The notes: a model not told the origin generated them from the letters alone. A stretch of DNA of 64,000 nucleotides from Edwardsiella tarda ATCC 15947 = NBRC 105688 (GCF_003113495.2 NZ_CP084506.1:2108001-2172000), one strand, 5' to 3'. Shown: positions 42,492 to 51,163, counted from the first letter of the stretch. Program-made: numbers and translations.

Positions 42492-43426
42492 CCGCGGGCG
42501 ATATCTACCACCCCTTCAGGATGACGCCCGGCCTCGATGGCACGGATATTATCGGCGATATAGTCCATCGCCACGGGTGCCAGCGTGATCGCGGCGATAT
42601 GCGGCGTCAAGGTGACGCGTGGATGCTGCCAGAAGGGGTGATCGCCCGGCAAGGGCTCGCGGGCGAACACGTCCAGGGTCGCCGCGGCCACCTGACCGCT
42701 GTCGAGCGCCGCCAACAAAGCGTCCTCATCCAGATGCACCCCGCGAGCCAGGTTAATGACATAGGCCCCGGCATTCAACTGCGCGAACAGTGACGCGTTC
42801 AGGATACCGACCGTCTGCGGCGTATTTGGCAGTAGGTTGATCAGTAACTGTACGCCATGCAGGAAGGGCGCAAGCTGATCGTTACCGTAGAAACTCTGCA
42901 CCTGGGGATAATCTTTCACCCCACGGCTCCAGCAGCGTACCGGTAAACCAAACGAGGCCAAGCGGCGCGCGACACGTCCCCCCAACACCCCTGCCCCCAA
43001 CACGCCGATGGTGAACGTCTCGGCTTCATGCGGCGCCAGATAACGCCAAATCCCCTGGCGCTGTTGCTGCGCATACTCGTCGAAACGCCGGAAGTAGCGC
43101 ATCACCGCGGCGACTGCGTACTCCTCCATCTGTTGCGCCATCCCCGTATCTTCCAGGCGCACCAATGGGATCCCCGCCGGCAGCATGCCGGGGTGTTCGC
43201 GCGCCTGCGACAGAATGGCATCGACGCCGGCGCCCAAGGCGAAGATGGCGCGCAGATCCTGGCGTTCGGCTAACATCTCATAGGGGGGTTGCCAAACCAA
43301 AGCGTAGTCCGCCGGGGCGTTATCGCCCGGTAGCCACTGACGGATACGCGCCTGCGGCAAGCGCTGGCGCATGCCGTCCAGCCAGGCTTGAGCATCGAAA
43401 AAAGGATGGTAATAGATGATCTCCAC
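42485..43426 (-). CDS. ghrA: Glyoxylate/hydroxypyruvate reductase A GhrA
   Basis: NADPH-dependent 2-hydroxyacid dehydrogenase of 313 residues that reduces glyoxylate and hydroxypyruvate. The Rossmann motif is IGVLGAGVLGGRVARRL (about 139-155), catalytic arginine in NLARGVHLDED, glutamate in LDVFAREPLP and histidine in LTPHIAAIT. Length and sequence match E. coli GhrA. Its last codons overlap those of the convergent GGDEF gene by seven bases. Confidence 0.94.
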   Translation of the reverse strand: MEIIYYHPFFDAQAWLDGMRQRLPQARIRQWLPGDNAPADYALVWQPPYEMLAERQDLRAIFALGAGVDAILSQAREHPGMLPAGIPLVRLEDTGMAQQMEEYAVAAVMRYFRRFDEYAQQQRQGIWRYLAPHEAETFTIGVLGAGVLGGRVARRLASFGLPVRCWSRGVKDYPQVQSFYGNDQLAPFLHGVQLLINLLPNTPQTVGILNASLFAQLNAGAYVINLARGVHLDEDALLAALDSGQVAAATLDVFAREPLPGDHPFWQHPRVTLTPHIAAITLAPVAMDYIADNIRAIEAGRHPEGVVDIARGY

Positions 43427-43474
43427 GTCGGCCTCCTGAGGGATGATGGCGGCATCGCTGCCACCCGGTTAGCG

Positions 43475-43518
43475 GATAAAAAAACGGCGAATACCCTTTT
43501 GTCAGGATCTCCGCCGTC
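43475..43518 (-). terminator. Probable terminator of the POT transporter gene
   Basis: On the minus strand ACGGCG pairs with CGCCGT across a long loop and is followed by seven T, about 40 bases after the transporter stop codon. Confidence 0.5.
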
Positions 43519-43556
43519 TGTCAACGCCGAGCGCCATTATTGCTTAGCGCCGCCTA

Positions 43557-45056
43557 TCATTGCTCGCAGCGACTCGCCGCCCCTGCTTTTGCCGTCTCCT
43601 GGCGGGCGATCAGGCGCCGAAGCAACGGTACCAGCAACACCAGGATCACGCCGGTAACGATCGAACCCCACCCCAGCGCGTTAAACACCGAACTATAACC
43701 GGGGTTCGTCTCCAGCGGCGTATTGCCACTATTCTGCGGCATCAGCCCCGAGACGTAGCCCGCCAGCACAGAGGCCACCCCGGTGACCATCATCCAGCAG
43801 CCCATCATCAAGCCTTGCAGGCGTGCCGGTGCCAACTTACCGATCATCGCGTAACCGATAGGAGAGATCAGCAGTTCGCCCAGGCTTTGCAGCAGATAGC
43901 TGATGGCGATCCATTTAAAGGCGACCAAACCATTCGCTCCGGCCAGCGAAATGCCCAGCGGCAAGACCAGCATCCCCAAGCCCATACAGAACAGCGAGGC
44001 GGCAAACTGAGAGGGAATATCGATGCGCATCCCACGCTCACGCAACCATTTAAAGAGCCAGGCCATCAGCGGTCCGCCGATGACGATCACCAGGGTATTG
44101 ATGTTCTGGATCCACTGTGGCGCCACACGCCAGCCATAGACATTCAAGTCGATATTATGTTCGGAGAACAACATTAGGCCCATCGGTGCCAATTGATACA
44201 ACGACCAGAATACCAGGGAGCCCAGCGCCAAGATCAGGTAGGCCACCATGCGGCGCCGCTCTCCCTCTTGGCGATGGCGCGCCGTCATCACGCACAGCAG
44301 GGCGAAGACCACGATACCCAGCAAGATAACGAAGTTACTACTGAAACCGGCATGCGTCAGCAGGATACGCAGCACCGGGACCAGCGCCACCAAGATCAAC
44401 AAGCCAATCAGCATACGGCCATAGAACGCCCGACCGCCAATGTGGCGTAGCGGAGTATTGATGTCGGCCAGAATACGCCAGCGTGACAGCGTGACCAGGA
44501 TCGCCACCGCATTACCCAAGGTGGCGAACAGGAACAACGCCCGGTAATTCTCCGTCAACTGGAAGTAACCCGCCACGGAGAAACCGATGAAGAACCCCAG
44601 GTTCATCCCGGCATAGTTCCACAAAAACGCGCTCTCACGGCGGTTATCGTCCGGCGCGAAGCGTTGGGTCAGCATCATGTTGATACAGGTGACATTCAGA
44701 CCGCTACCGGTCAGGAACATCGCCAACCCCCAATACAGCCCGGTGACGCCCAGTTCGGCGATCAGATAACAACCGATGACCTGCAGCACCATCCCCAGGA
44801 CAAACAGGTTACGGTTACTCAGACAGCGTCCGCCTAAGTAGCCACCGAACAGATGCAAACCGTAGTTGAAGGCGCCGAAGATCCCCATCATGGCGTTGGC
44901 TTGGCTCTCGCTAAAGCCGAGACGCTTGGTGGCATACAGCACCAGGGTGGAATAGAGCACGGCGAAGCCAAGGGTGGCAAACGTCTGAATGAAGAATAGG
45001 GCGCCGGTTCCCGATGGTACCGCGCCTTGATGAGAGTGGGTGGTCGAAGCGTTCAC
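43557..45056 (-). CDS. POT-family (PTR2) oligopeptide:H+ symporter
   Basis: Membrane protein of 499 residues with 12-14 helices. FFIQTFATLGFAVLYSTLVLYATKRLG replaces the usual ExxERFxYYG segment of helix 1, while FGGYLGGRCLSNRN, GSGLNVTCINMMLTQRF, SAFLWNYAGMNLGFFIG and YLLQSLGELLISPIGYAMIGKLAP follow the POT pattern. It is not a close match to the E. coli DtpA, DtpB, DtpC or DtpD as I recall them, so no symbol is given. Di- and tripeptides are the usual substrates; absence of the ExxER proton-coupling motif makes the mechanism uncertain. Confidence 0.8.
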   Translation of the reverse strand: MNASTTHSHQGAVPSGTGALFFIQTFATLGFAVLYSTLVLYATKRLGFSESQANAMMGIFGAFNYGLHLFGGYLGGRCLSNRNLFVLGMVLQVIGCYLIAELGVTGLYWGLAMFLTGSGLNVTCINMMLTQRFAPDDNRRESAFLWNYAGMNLGFFIGFSVAGYFQLTENYRALFLFATLGNAVAILVTLSRWRILADINTPLRHIGGRAFYGRMLIGLLILVALVPVLRILLTHAGFSSNFVILLGIVVFALLCVMTARHRQEGERRRMVAYLILALGSLVFWSLYQLAPMGLMLFSEHNIDLNVYGWRVAPQWIQNINTLVIVIGGPLMAWLFKWLRERGMRIDIPSQFAASLFCMGLGMLVLPLGISLAGANGLVAFKWIAISYLLQSLGELLISPIGYAMIGKLAPARLQGLMMGCWMMVTGVASVLAGYVSGLMPQNSGNTPLETNPGYSSVFNALGWGSIVTGVILVLLVPLLRRLIARQETAKAGAASRCEQ

Positions 45057-45407
45057 CGCTTTTCTCCTCGAACGAAGGGGCTAGTCACAACTCATCCTGA
45101 GAACTTCCCGGTGTTGTGCCGGTCGGCCTTTGTTGTTAGTCCATAGCGTTTGTTTAGGCCGCACTCTCATTTAGCGGGATAAACGACCAAAAGGCCAGCG
45201 ATAATCTCAATTAATTGCCTATTTAGCTATTATTTAGTCAGTTTATAAGCGTAACTATTCACATTACTTCCCTATCTTATGCTGAAAGGAACAGCCTAAC
45301 GCCCACGGTGAGCATCACCGCGCATGCATACACGCCTAGGCGTGACAGCACGCGGCGACTACAATAGCGGCTTGAGTATTAACGCCATGACCGAATAAGG
45401 TATCCTG
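45057..45407. other. Intergenic region between divergent POT transporter and ynjB-like gene
   Basis: 351 bases with no convincing gene. It must contain promoters for both flanking genes. The stretch from about 45170 to 45290 is AT-rich; I see no clear operator. Confidence 0.5.
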
Positions 45408-46586
45408 ATGCGACCCTTGACTCTACTGCGCAACGCCGCGGCGCTGTGCCTCGCCTTAACCGTCAACCTCCATGCCGCCGAACCCCGCGAAACTACCTGG
45501 GAGAGCCATCTCCAACACGCGCGCGGTGAAACGGTCTACTTCAATGCGTGGGGCGGCAGCCCGCAGGTGAATGATTACCTAAGCTGGGCCGCCCAGCAGG
45601 TGAAGCAACGCTACGGCATCACCCTCGTGCAGGTCAAAGTGGGCGACATCGCCGAGAGCGTCGGTCGTATCCGCGCGGAGAAGGCCGCAGGGAATACCCA
45701 GCAGGGCAGCATCGATCTGTTGTGGGTCAATGGTAAGAACTTTAACGCGTTGCGCCGCGATGGCCTGTTGTATGGCCCCTTCGCCGAGCAGTTACCCAAC
45801 TGGCGCTGGGTGAATCAGGCGTTGCCGGTACGCAACGACTTTACCGTCGCGACCGATGGCTACGAAGCGCCGTGGGGCGTCGGCCAATTAGTGTTGATCC
45901 ACGATGCCGCCACCTTGCCCACGCCCCCCGCCGATCCGCAGGCGCTGTTGGCTTATGCCCGCCAGCATCCTGGGCGTCTGACCTACCCTCGCCCGCCACA
46001 GTTCCACGGTAGCAGCTTCCTAAAAAGTATCCTGATGCAACTGAGCCCTAACCTGCCACTGGATAAACCCGTCGATGCCCAGACCTTCGCGCGAGACAGC
46101 GCACCGCTATGGGCCTGGTTGGATCAGATTCACCCCTATTTATGGCGCCAGGGACGTGTCTTCCCCACCAGCGATGCCCAGCAGCTGCAACTGTTTAACG
46201 ATGGTGCCCTCGATCTGGCCATCACCTTCAACCCGGGCATGGCGCCTGCCGCCATCGCCGCGGGTGAACTGCCGCCCGATGCGCAGGTCTACGCCTTTAA
46301 GGCTGGCGCGCTAAGCAATGTCCATTTCCTGGCGATCCCTTTCAATGCTCGCGCCAAGGACGCCGCGCTGGTGGTCATCAACTTCCTTCAGTCACCTGCC
46401 GCCCAAGCGCGCAAGGCCGATGCCCGTATCTGGGGCGACCCCACGATTCTGGATGTGGCCCGCCTCTCCGCCGCGCAGCGCCAGGCCTTCGGCCAGCTCC
46501 CGACGCTGTTCCCTGCCCTGCCCGAACCCCATCCCTCTTGGCAAGAGGCCTTAGAGAAGACCTGGCAGCAGCGTTACGGCCAGTAG
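45408..46586 (+). CDS. ynjB: YnjB-like ABC transporter substrate-binding protein
   Basis: 392-residue periplasmic protein with a signal peptide ([23 protein letters not shown]). [20 protein letters not shown] opens the type 2 binding fold; [31 protein letters not shown] and [16 protein letters not shown] follow E. coli YnjB. The ligand is unknown. In E. coli ynjB is followed by permease and ATPase genes ynjC and ynjD; here tRNA genes follow, so its partners are missing from the locus. Confidence 0.87.
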   Translation: MRPLTLLRNAAALCLALTVNLHAAEPRETTWESHLQHARGETVYFNAWGGSPQVNDYLSWAAQQVKQRYGITLVQVKVGDIAESVGRIRAEKAAGNTQQGSIDLLWVNGKNFNALRRDGLLYGPFAEQLPNWRWVNQALPVRNDFTVATDGYEAPWGVGQLVLIHDAATLPTPPADPQALLAYARQHPGRLTYPRPPQFHGSSFLKSILMQLSPNLPLDKPVDAQTFARDSAPLWAWLDQIHPYLWRQGRVFPTSDAQQLQLFNDGALDLAITFNPGMAPAAIAAGELPPDAQVYAFKAGALSNVHFLAIPFNARAKDAALVVINFLQSPAAQARKADARIWGDPTILDVARLSAAQRQAFGQLPTLFPALPEPHPSWQEALEKTWQQRYGQ

Positions 46587-46594
46587 CCTCGTCA

Positions 46595-46630
46595 CGTTTA
46601 ATTACGCCGCATTTCGCGGCGTAATTGGCC
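46595..46630 (+). terminator. Hairpin after ynjB
   Basis: AATTACGCCGC pairs perfectly with GCGGCGTAATT around ATTTC, about 15 bases after the ynjB stop. The trailing T run is poor, so termination strength is uncertain. Confidence 0.5.
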
Positions 46631-46678
46631 AATTTGTTGAATGTTTAGCTAAACAGTTGGTTTTACGAAAAAAGAGTG

Positions 46679-46707
46679 TTGACGTCGCCACGGCTTTTCC
46701 CTACATT
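46679..46707 (+). promoter_or_regulatory. Promoter of first tRNA-Ser gene
   Basis: TTGACG at 46679-46684 and TACATT at 46702-46707 are separated by 17 bases. GCGCCC just downstream of the -10 element resembles the GC-rich discriminator of stringently controlled stable RNA promoters. The tRNA begins 41 bases after the -10. Confidence 0.75.
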
Positions 46708-46748
46708 AGCGCCCATCGCAACACGGCTCGCTGTTGCGGCGACAATTT

Positions 46749-46838
46749 GGTGAGGTGTCCGAGTGGTTGAAGGAGCACGCCTGGAAAGTGTGTATACGTG
46801 AAAACGTATCAAGGGTTCGAATCCCTTCCTCACCGCCA
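46749..46838 (+). tRNA. serX: tRNA-Ser (anticodon GGA), first copy
   Basis: 90-nucleotide class II tRNA, GGTGAGGTGTCCGAGTGG at the 5' end, anticodon GGA within CCTGGAAAG, long variable arm TATACGTGAAAACGTATC, T arm GGGTTCGAATCCC and an encoded CCA end. It reads UCC and UCU codons. E. coli serX lies next to ghrA-ycdX, which are about 3-6 kb away here, so this is probably the same locus. Confidence 0.97.
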
Positions 46839-46846
46839 GATTCTAG

Positions 46847-46875
46847 AAAGCCCGGCCTATGGCCGGGCTTTTTGC
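46847..46875 (+). terminator. Rho-independent terminator of first tRNA-Ser
   Basis: AAGCCCGGCC pairs with GGCCGGGCTT around TAT and is followed by T residues. It lies just after the CCA end. Confidence 0.93.
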
Positions 46876-47129
46876 GTTTTCGCGCTGAGCAACCTAGCGG
46901 CCGCGTTTCCTCTCGCTCAGCCTTCATACCGCCACCTTGGATGCCTCATCGAAGGCCACGCTCTCGCCTGTTACGTCGTGGGAAACTATCCCTCTCGCTC
47001 CGGGAGCGAGACTGCCTCTCGGGTTCGCTCGTTAGCGAATCGAGTGGGCGGTTAGTGTCTGATAACATTCCGGCGCTATCGTCTTCCAGAGAGGGTAAGC
47101 TCCGCGCACTCAACGCCCGCGGATCCTGC
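46876..47129. other. Non-coding stretch between first tRNA-Ser and hydrolase
   Basis: I see no gene with a family resemblance here. The region lies inside the segment flanked by the two tRNA-Ser repeats and could be leftover DNA. Confidence 0.4.
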
Positions 47130-47888
47130 TTATTCATGGCGGGCGCAGAAGGCGCTCAGCGCAGCGGCTAAGCCCGCCGGATTCTCCCAGGCCATCGCGT
47201 GACCGCACTGCGCCACGGTAATACACGCCATCCCTAAGGATTGCAGCCGTGAAAAATCCGCATCGGGTAGCGACGCCTCGCCGAAGATCAACCCGCTTGG
47301 CCGTGTCATTCGCAGGAAGATCGCTAACCAGGCGTTTCCGGCGATCAGGCTAGCCGCCGAGCGCCAAACCGCCCACGGCGCGGCGACCGCGAGGCTGCCC
47401 GCCCAGGCGCTATCCTCGCTCGCCACGAAAGCCGAGTGCCCCGATGCAATATAATCATGCTGGCTATTCGCATAGATTTTCTGACTAAACAGGCCACCGC
47501 CAGGATGGAAATTCGGCTCAGAGACGATCAGCCCACGAACCCCCGCCGCCGCCTCGGCGACACTCTCGATGGCGATGCTTCCCCCCATGCTATGTCCATA
47601 AATGAAGTAATCGCGTAACCCGATAGCTCGAATGACCTCGTTAACCACCCGGGCCTGCTCCCCGATGGTGTAACCATACTCCCACGGCTTGTCGCTATAC
47701 CCGTAGCCGGGCAAGTCGATCAGAATCGCGGCTCTGCGTCTAAAATGAGGATCGCAAACCACGCGAGGATAGTCATACGATGCGGCACATCCCAGGCCGT
47801 GTATGAACACCACGGGTATCCCCTCACCCGGCAAGGTCAGCCAACGCACCCGGCAGCGCGCAACCGTGGAATAGCACGATGATAGCAA
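47130..47888 (-). CDS. Alpha/beta hydrolase of unknown substrate
   Basis: About 252 residues from a TTG at 47888, which has GAGGAGAGG six to seven bases upstream; an ATG at 48020 would add 44 residues that overlap a remnant gene on the other strand and resemble nothing. Family features: oxyanion loop VVFIHGLGCAASYDYP, IDLPGYGYSDKP, the nucleophile elbow YGHSMGG and the catalytic histidine in CGHAMAWENPAGL. The acid residue is not placed with certainty. It stands alone between the two tRNA-Ser copies, so it is an accessory gene, possibly acquired. Esterase, lipase or haloperoxidase-like roles are equally possible. Confidence 0.75.
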   Translation of the reverse strand: MLSSCYSTVARCRVRWLTLPGEGIPVVFIHGLGCAASYDYPRVVCDPHFRRRAAILIDLPGYGYSDKPWEYGYTIGEQARVVNEVIRAIGLRDYFIYGHSMGGSIAIESVAEAAAGVRGLIVSEPNFHPGGGLFSQKIYANSQHDYIASGHSAFVASEDSAWAGSLAVAAPWAVWRSAASLIAGNAWLAIFLRMTRPSGLIFGEASLPDADFSRLQSLGMACITVAQCGHAMAWENPAGLAAALSAFCARHE

Positions 47889-47915
47889 AAGCCTCTCCTC
47901 ATTCGAGATCCATGA

Positions 47916-48143
47916 CTCCGCGCCCACGCCACCTATAGTCGGCTCTGGGGCATAAGGTACCCGCTGCGTTTCGCCGAGTTGATGGGCATCGAGTTTGTGT
48001 TGATCGATCAAGAAACCCAATTGGAGCAGCTAAAGCAGCAGTTACGTTGGAACGAGGTGTACTACCGCCTCGGCCTCTGACTGCAGAGTATGCCGATAAA
48101 AGACCCAGATTGGCTACGCATTCGTCAGATGGAGTGGGTGTGA
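47916..48143 (+). pseudogene. Decayed 3' end of an unidentified gene upstream of second tRNA-Ser
   Basis: Opposite the possible amino end of the hydrolase, one frame reads RYPLRFAELMGIEFVLID, then QETQLEQLKQQLRWNEVYYR and LGL to a TGA at 48078-48080. The same frame then continues [20 protein letters not shown] to a second TGA at 48141-48143. The coding-like character on both sides of the first TGA suggests a truncated gene with a nonsense change (TGG to TGA would restore the frame). No start is visible; the frame is open only from 47916. I do not recognise the family. Confidence 0.45.
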
Positions 48144-48153
48144 AAAAATCTGC

Positions 48154-48182
48154 TTGACCATCCGGGGCGTGATCCCTATAGT
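48154..48182 (+). promoter_or_regulatory. Promoter of second tRNA-Ser gene
   Basis: TTGACC at 48154-48159 and TATAGT at 48177-48182 are separated by 17 bases, followed by a GCGCCCC discriminator. It differs in sequence from the promoter of the first copy but has the same design. Confidence 0.8.
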
Positions 48183-48222
48183 AGCGCCCCGTTGCAGCGT
48201 ACAACGCCGCAGCGCAAAATTT

Positions 48223-48312
48223 GGTGAGGTGTCCGAGTGGTTGAAGGAGCACGCCTGGAAAGTGTGTATACGTGAAAACGTATCAAGGGTTCGAATCCCT
48301 TCCTCACCGCCA
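48223..48312 (+). tRNA. tRNA-Ser (anticodon GGA), second copy
   Basis: 90 nucleotides identical to the copy at 46749-46838, including anticodon GGA, the long variable arm and the encoded CCA. It is 1474 bases downstream of the first copy and has its own promoter and terminator. Confidence 0.97.
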
Positions 48313-48318
48313 GATTCT

Positions 48319-48349
48319 GAAAAGCCCGGCCTATGGCCGGGCTTTTTGC
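48319..48349 (+). terminator. Rho-independent terminator of second tRNA-Ser
   Basis: AAGCCCGGCC pairs with GGCCGGGCTT around TAT, followed by T residues; same hairpin as after the first copy. Confidence 0.93.
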
Positions 48350-48466
48350 ATTTCTCTCTCCCCTAATTCTTCACCACTTTCGGTGAAAAATCAGATCGCC
48401 GTCGCTAGCCCGCCTTCCCATTATTGCCGATAGTCTATCTATCACGTTCAACAATGAGATCTCGCT

Positions 48467-48952
48467 ATGAGCAGTGAAGAAGAGCTATTACGCCTGCACG
48501 CCGAGGAGCAACGCCTCCAGTTTCCGACCTTCAACCATGAGAACGCCTGGCAGTTGGGATGTGCCCTCCGACAGGAGGCCGAGCGACGCGGGCTGCATGT
48601 CACCATCGATATCCAATTCGCCGATCAGACGCTATTCCATTACGCCATGCCGGGTACCTCGCCGGACAATGCCGAGTGGATCCGACGTAAGCGCAACGTA
48701 GTACTGCGTTTTCATCGTAGCTCCTATGCCATGGGAATGCGTCTGGCGCTACGTAATACGACCCTGGAGGCATTCTATGGCTTGAGCAATGCCGACTACG
48801 CCGTACAGGGGGGAAGCTTCCCGCTCCGTATCGCCAACTGCGGTTGTGTCGGCGCGGTCAGTGTCTCTGGCGCGCCACAGCGCGAGGATCACCTGCTGGT
48901 AAGTGAGGTTATTAGCAACTTTCTCGGGCTTAGTCAGGCAAAATCCGCCTAG
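48467..48952 (+). CDS. UPF0303 / GlcG-HbpS-like (DUF336) family protein
   Basis: 161-residue soluble protein of the UPF0303 family, which shares the GlcG/HbpS heme-binding-like fold. Visible segments are FNHENAWQLGCALRQEAERRGLHVTIDI, GTSPDNAEWIRRKRNVVLRFHRSSYAMG and YAVQGGSFPLRI, ending with a carboxyl helix EVISNFLG. Related proteins have been linked to heme degradation, but no activity can be read here. It stands alone between the second tRNA-Ser and dauA. Confidence 0.85.
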   Translation: MSSEEELLRLHAEEQRLQFPTFNHENAWQLGCALRQEAERRGLHVTIDIQFADQTLFHYAMPGTSPDNAEWIRRKRNVVLRFHRSSYAMGMRLALRNTTLEAFYGLSNADYAVQGGSFPLRIANCGCVGAVSVSGAPQREDHLLVSEVISNFLGLSQAKSA

Positions 48953-49193
48953 TCGCTAAAACTCTTTTTCTTCATCATCAGGCGGGAGGGGACAAACCCC
49001 TGCCCCGCCTGACATCTCTAGCAACGGCGCTGTAAAGAAACCGCTTTTTTTACGCTGCCGACAATTTACTCGTCTGACTTGATATATATCTATATTTCCG
49101 CTTCACTAAAGGCGTATCGTATTGCTCCTCTTCGCGACGGACCGCCTATGGCCCGCCTTTCTTTGATTTTTCTATAGTTGGTTTAATCGCATA

Positions 49194-50894
49194 ATGAAAA
49201 CCCATAAAATTGGCGGCGTTATGCCGTTCAGCGCGCTGATTGAGTCCTGTTGGCGTGATCCCTATTCACTCCAGCGTTTCACCAAGGATCTCATCGCCGG
49301 TATTACCGTCGGCATCATCGCCATCCCGTTGGCGATGGCATTAGCCATCGGTAGCGGCGTGCCGCCACAGTATGGTCTATACACTTCGGCCGTCGCCGGT
49401 ATCGTCATCGCCCTGACCGGCGGTTCACGCTACAGCGTCTCTGGCCCGACCGCCGCCTTCGTGGTGATCCTCTATCCAGTCTCGCAACAGTTCGGCCTCT
49501 CCGGGCTGTTGGTGGCTACGCTGATGTCGGGGATCTTCCTGCTGTTGATGGGGATGGCGCGCTTCGGTCGCCTGATCGAGTACATCCCGCTCTCCGTCAC
49601 CCTCGGTTTCACCTCCGGGATCGCCATCACCATCGCCACCATGCAAGTCAAAGACTTCTTCGGCTTGCACCTGGAGCATGTTCCCGAGAGCTATCTGTTT
49701 AAGGTGGCGGCGCTGGCTCAAGCCATGCCGACCATCAACTGGGCGGATACCCTGATCGGTGCCACCACCCTGGCGGTATTGATCCTGTGGCCTAAGCTCG
49801 GCGTACGCCTACCGGGCCACCTGCCGGCACTGCTGGCGGGGAGCGCGGTGATGGGCATCTGCTCCCTATTCGGTCACGATGTGGCGACCATCGGTTCCCG
49901 TTTCAGCTATATCCTGGCCGACGGCAGCCACGGGCAGGGCATTCCGCCGATCCTGCCGCAGTTCGTATTGCCGTGGAAACTCCCCGCGACCGATGGCAGC
50001 ACCCTCTCCCTGAGTTGGCATAACCTGACGGCATTGATGCCGGCGGCCTTCTCCATGGCGATGCTGGGCGCGATCGAATCGCTGTTGTGCGCCGTGGTGC
50101 TGGATGGCATGACCGGGAAGAAACACCACTCCAACGGTGAGTTGATCGGCCAGGGGCTGGGTAACATCGCCGCGCCCTTCTTCGGCGGCATCACCGCCAC
50201 CGCCGCCATCGCGCGTTCGGCCGCCAACGTACGCGCCGGCGCCACCTCGCCCGTCTCGGCGGTGATCCATTCGCTACTGGTGATCCTGGCGCTGCTGGTG
50301 CTGGCCCCTTGGCTCTCCTATCTGCCGCTGGCGGCGATGGCCTCCCTGCTGCTGATCGTGGCGTGGAACATGAGCGAGGCGCATAAGGTGGTCTATCTGC
50401 TGCGCCGGGCGCCGAAGGATGACATCATCGTCATGCTGCTATGCATGTCGTTGACGGTACTGTTCGATATGGTGATCGCCATCACCGTTGGCATCGTGCT
50501 GGCTTCACTGCTGTTTATGCGCCGTATCGCGCGCATGACCCGTATCAGCGAGGTGAGCCATGACGATGCGCGTGGGGTGCTGGTGCTGCGCGTCAGCGGT
50601 CCACTGTTCTTCGCCGCCGCCGAGCGTATCTTCAATGAGATCCTGGCGATGGGGGATAAATACCAGACCGTCGTCATGCAGTGGGATGCGGTACCGGTAC
50701 TGGACGCCGGCGGCCTGAACGCCTTCCTGCGTTTCATCGACACCCTGCCGCAAGGGAAACGTCTGCTGGTCACCGATCTACCGTTCCAGCCGCTGAAGAC
50801 ATTGGCGCGCGCACGCGTGACGCCGATCGATGGACGCCTGGCGTTCTACGCCACCCTGCCCGATGCCCTGCGCACGCTGGAGGAGGAGCGCTAA
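49194..50894 (+). CDS. dauA: C4-dicarboxylic acid transporter DauA (SulP/SLC26 family)
   Basis: 566-residue inner-membrane transporter. About 12-14 helices (to about residue 430) include [26 protein letters not shown] sulphate-transporter signature (here [20 protein letters not shown]) and [19 protein letters not shown]; a carboxyl STAS domain follows (about 440-560, [17 protein letters not shown] and [10 protein letters not shown]). E. coli DauA takes up succinate and aspartate at acidic pH. An internal ATG at 49221 ([11 protein letters not shown]) is a possible alternative start. Confidence 0.94.
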   Translation: MKTHKIGGVMPFSALIESCWRDPYSLQRFTKDLIAGITVGIIAIPLAMALAIGSGVPPQYGLYTSAVAGIVIALTGGSRYSVSGPTAAFVVILYPVSQQFGLSGLLVATLMSGIFLLLMGMARFGRLIEYIPLSVTLGFTSGIAITIATMQVKDFFGLHLEHVPESYLFKVAALAQAMPTINWADTLIGATTLAVLILWPKLGVRLPGHLPALLAGSAVMGICSLFGHDVATIGSRFSYILADGSHGQGIPPILPQFVLPWKLPATDGSTLSLSWHNLTALMPAAFSMAMLGAIESLLCAVVLDGMTGKKHHSNGELIGQGLGNIAAPFFGGITATAAIARSAANVRAGATSPVSAVIHSLLVILALLVLAPWLSYLPLAAMASLLLIVAWNMSEAHKVVYLLRRAPKDDIIVMLLCMSLTVLFDMVIAITVGIVLASLLFMRRIARMTRISEVSHDDARGVLVLRVSGPLFFAAAERIFNEILAMGDKYQTVVMQWDAVPVLDAGGLNAFLRFIDTLPQGKRLLVTDLPFQPLKTLARARVTPIDGRLAFYATLPDALRTLEEER

Positions 50895-50907
50895 CGCCGC
50901 CCGCTCC

Positions 50908-50940
50908 TGCAATGGCGCCCAAACGGGCGCCATTTTTCTC
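50908..50940 (+). terminator. Rho-independent terminator of dauA
   Basis: AATGGCGCCC pairs with GGGCGCCATT around AAAC and is followed by five T, about 15 bases after the dauA stop. Confidence 0.9.
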
Positions 50941-50996
50941 TGTCTCCCCGCCCCGCTCCCCGCTATGATCGCGCTCCCACACGGAGAGAGAACGCG

Positions 50997-51134
50997 ATGA
51001 AAAGAGCCCTAATAGCCCTTGTCGCCCTGTGCGCCGCCTTCTATGCCGGTATCAGAGCCGACCGTTTCCTGATGCAGGATGCCTGCCTGGACGCCGGCGG
51101 GCGCGTACAGGGGATATTCTGCGAACGCGGATAA
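50997..51134 (+). CDS. Small exported or membrane protein, 45 residues
   Basis: Short frame starting MKRALIALVALCAAFYAGIR with GGAGAGAG six bases before the ATG. The first 20 residues are a hydrophobic helix with positive residues in front, either a signal peptide or a membrane anchor. The rest (ADRFLMQDACLDAGGRVQG, then IFCERG) is polar with two cysteines spaced like the small CLDxGG...C motif seen in several short enterobacterial proteins. The stop codon lies at the edge of the kdsA terminator hairpin, so both convergent genes may end there. No function is known to me. Confidence 0.65.
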   Translation: MKRALIALVALCAAFYAGIRADRFLMQDACLDAGGRVQGIFCERG

Positions 51135-51163
51135 AAAAGGGGAAGCTTTCGCTCCCCCTACAA
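51130..51163 (-). terminator. Rho-independent terminator of kdsA
   Basis: On the minus strand AGGGGGAGC and GCTTCCCCT pair around GAAA, followed by six T. It lies about 30 bases after the kdsA stop and overlaps the stop codon of the small gene on the other strand. Confidence 0.85.

Larger units (their letters stand above)
46744..46875 (+). repeat. 132-bp direct repeat, copy 1 (tRNA-Ser plus terminator)
   Basis: From AATTTGG before the tRNA to the end of the terminator T run, this segment matches 48218-48349 except for two adjacent bases (AG versus GA) between tRNA and terminator. Promoters upstream and sequences downstream differ. Confidence 0.95.
48218..48349 (+). repeat. 132-bp direct repeat, copy 2 (tRNA-Ser plus terminator)
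   Basis: Differs from copy 1 (46744-46875) at only two adjacent bases just before the terminator. Confidence 0.95.
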
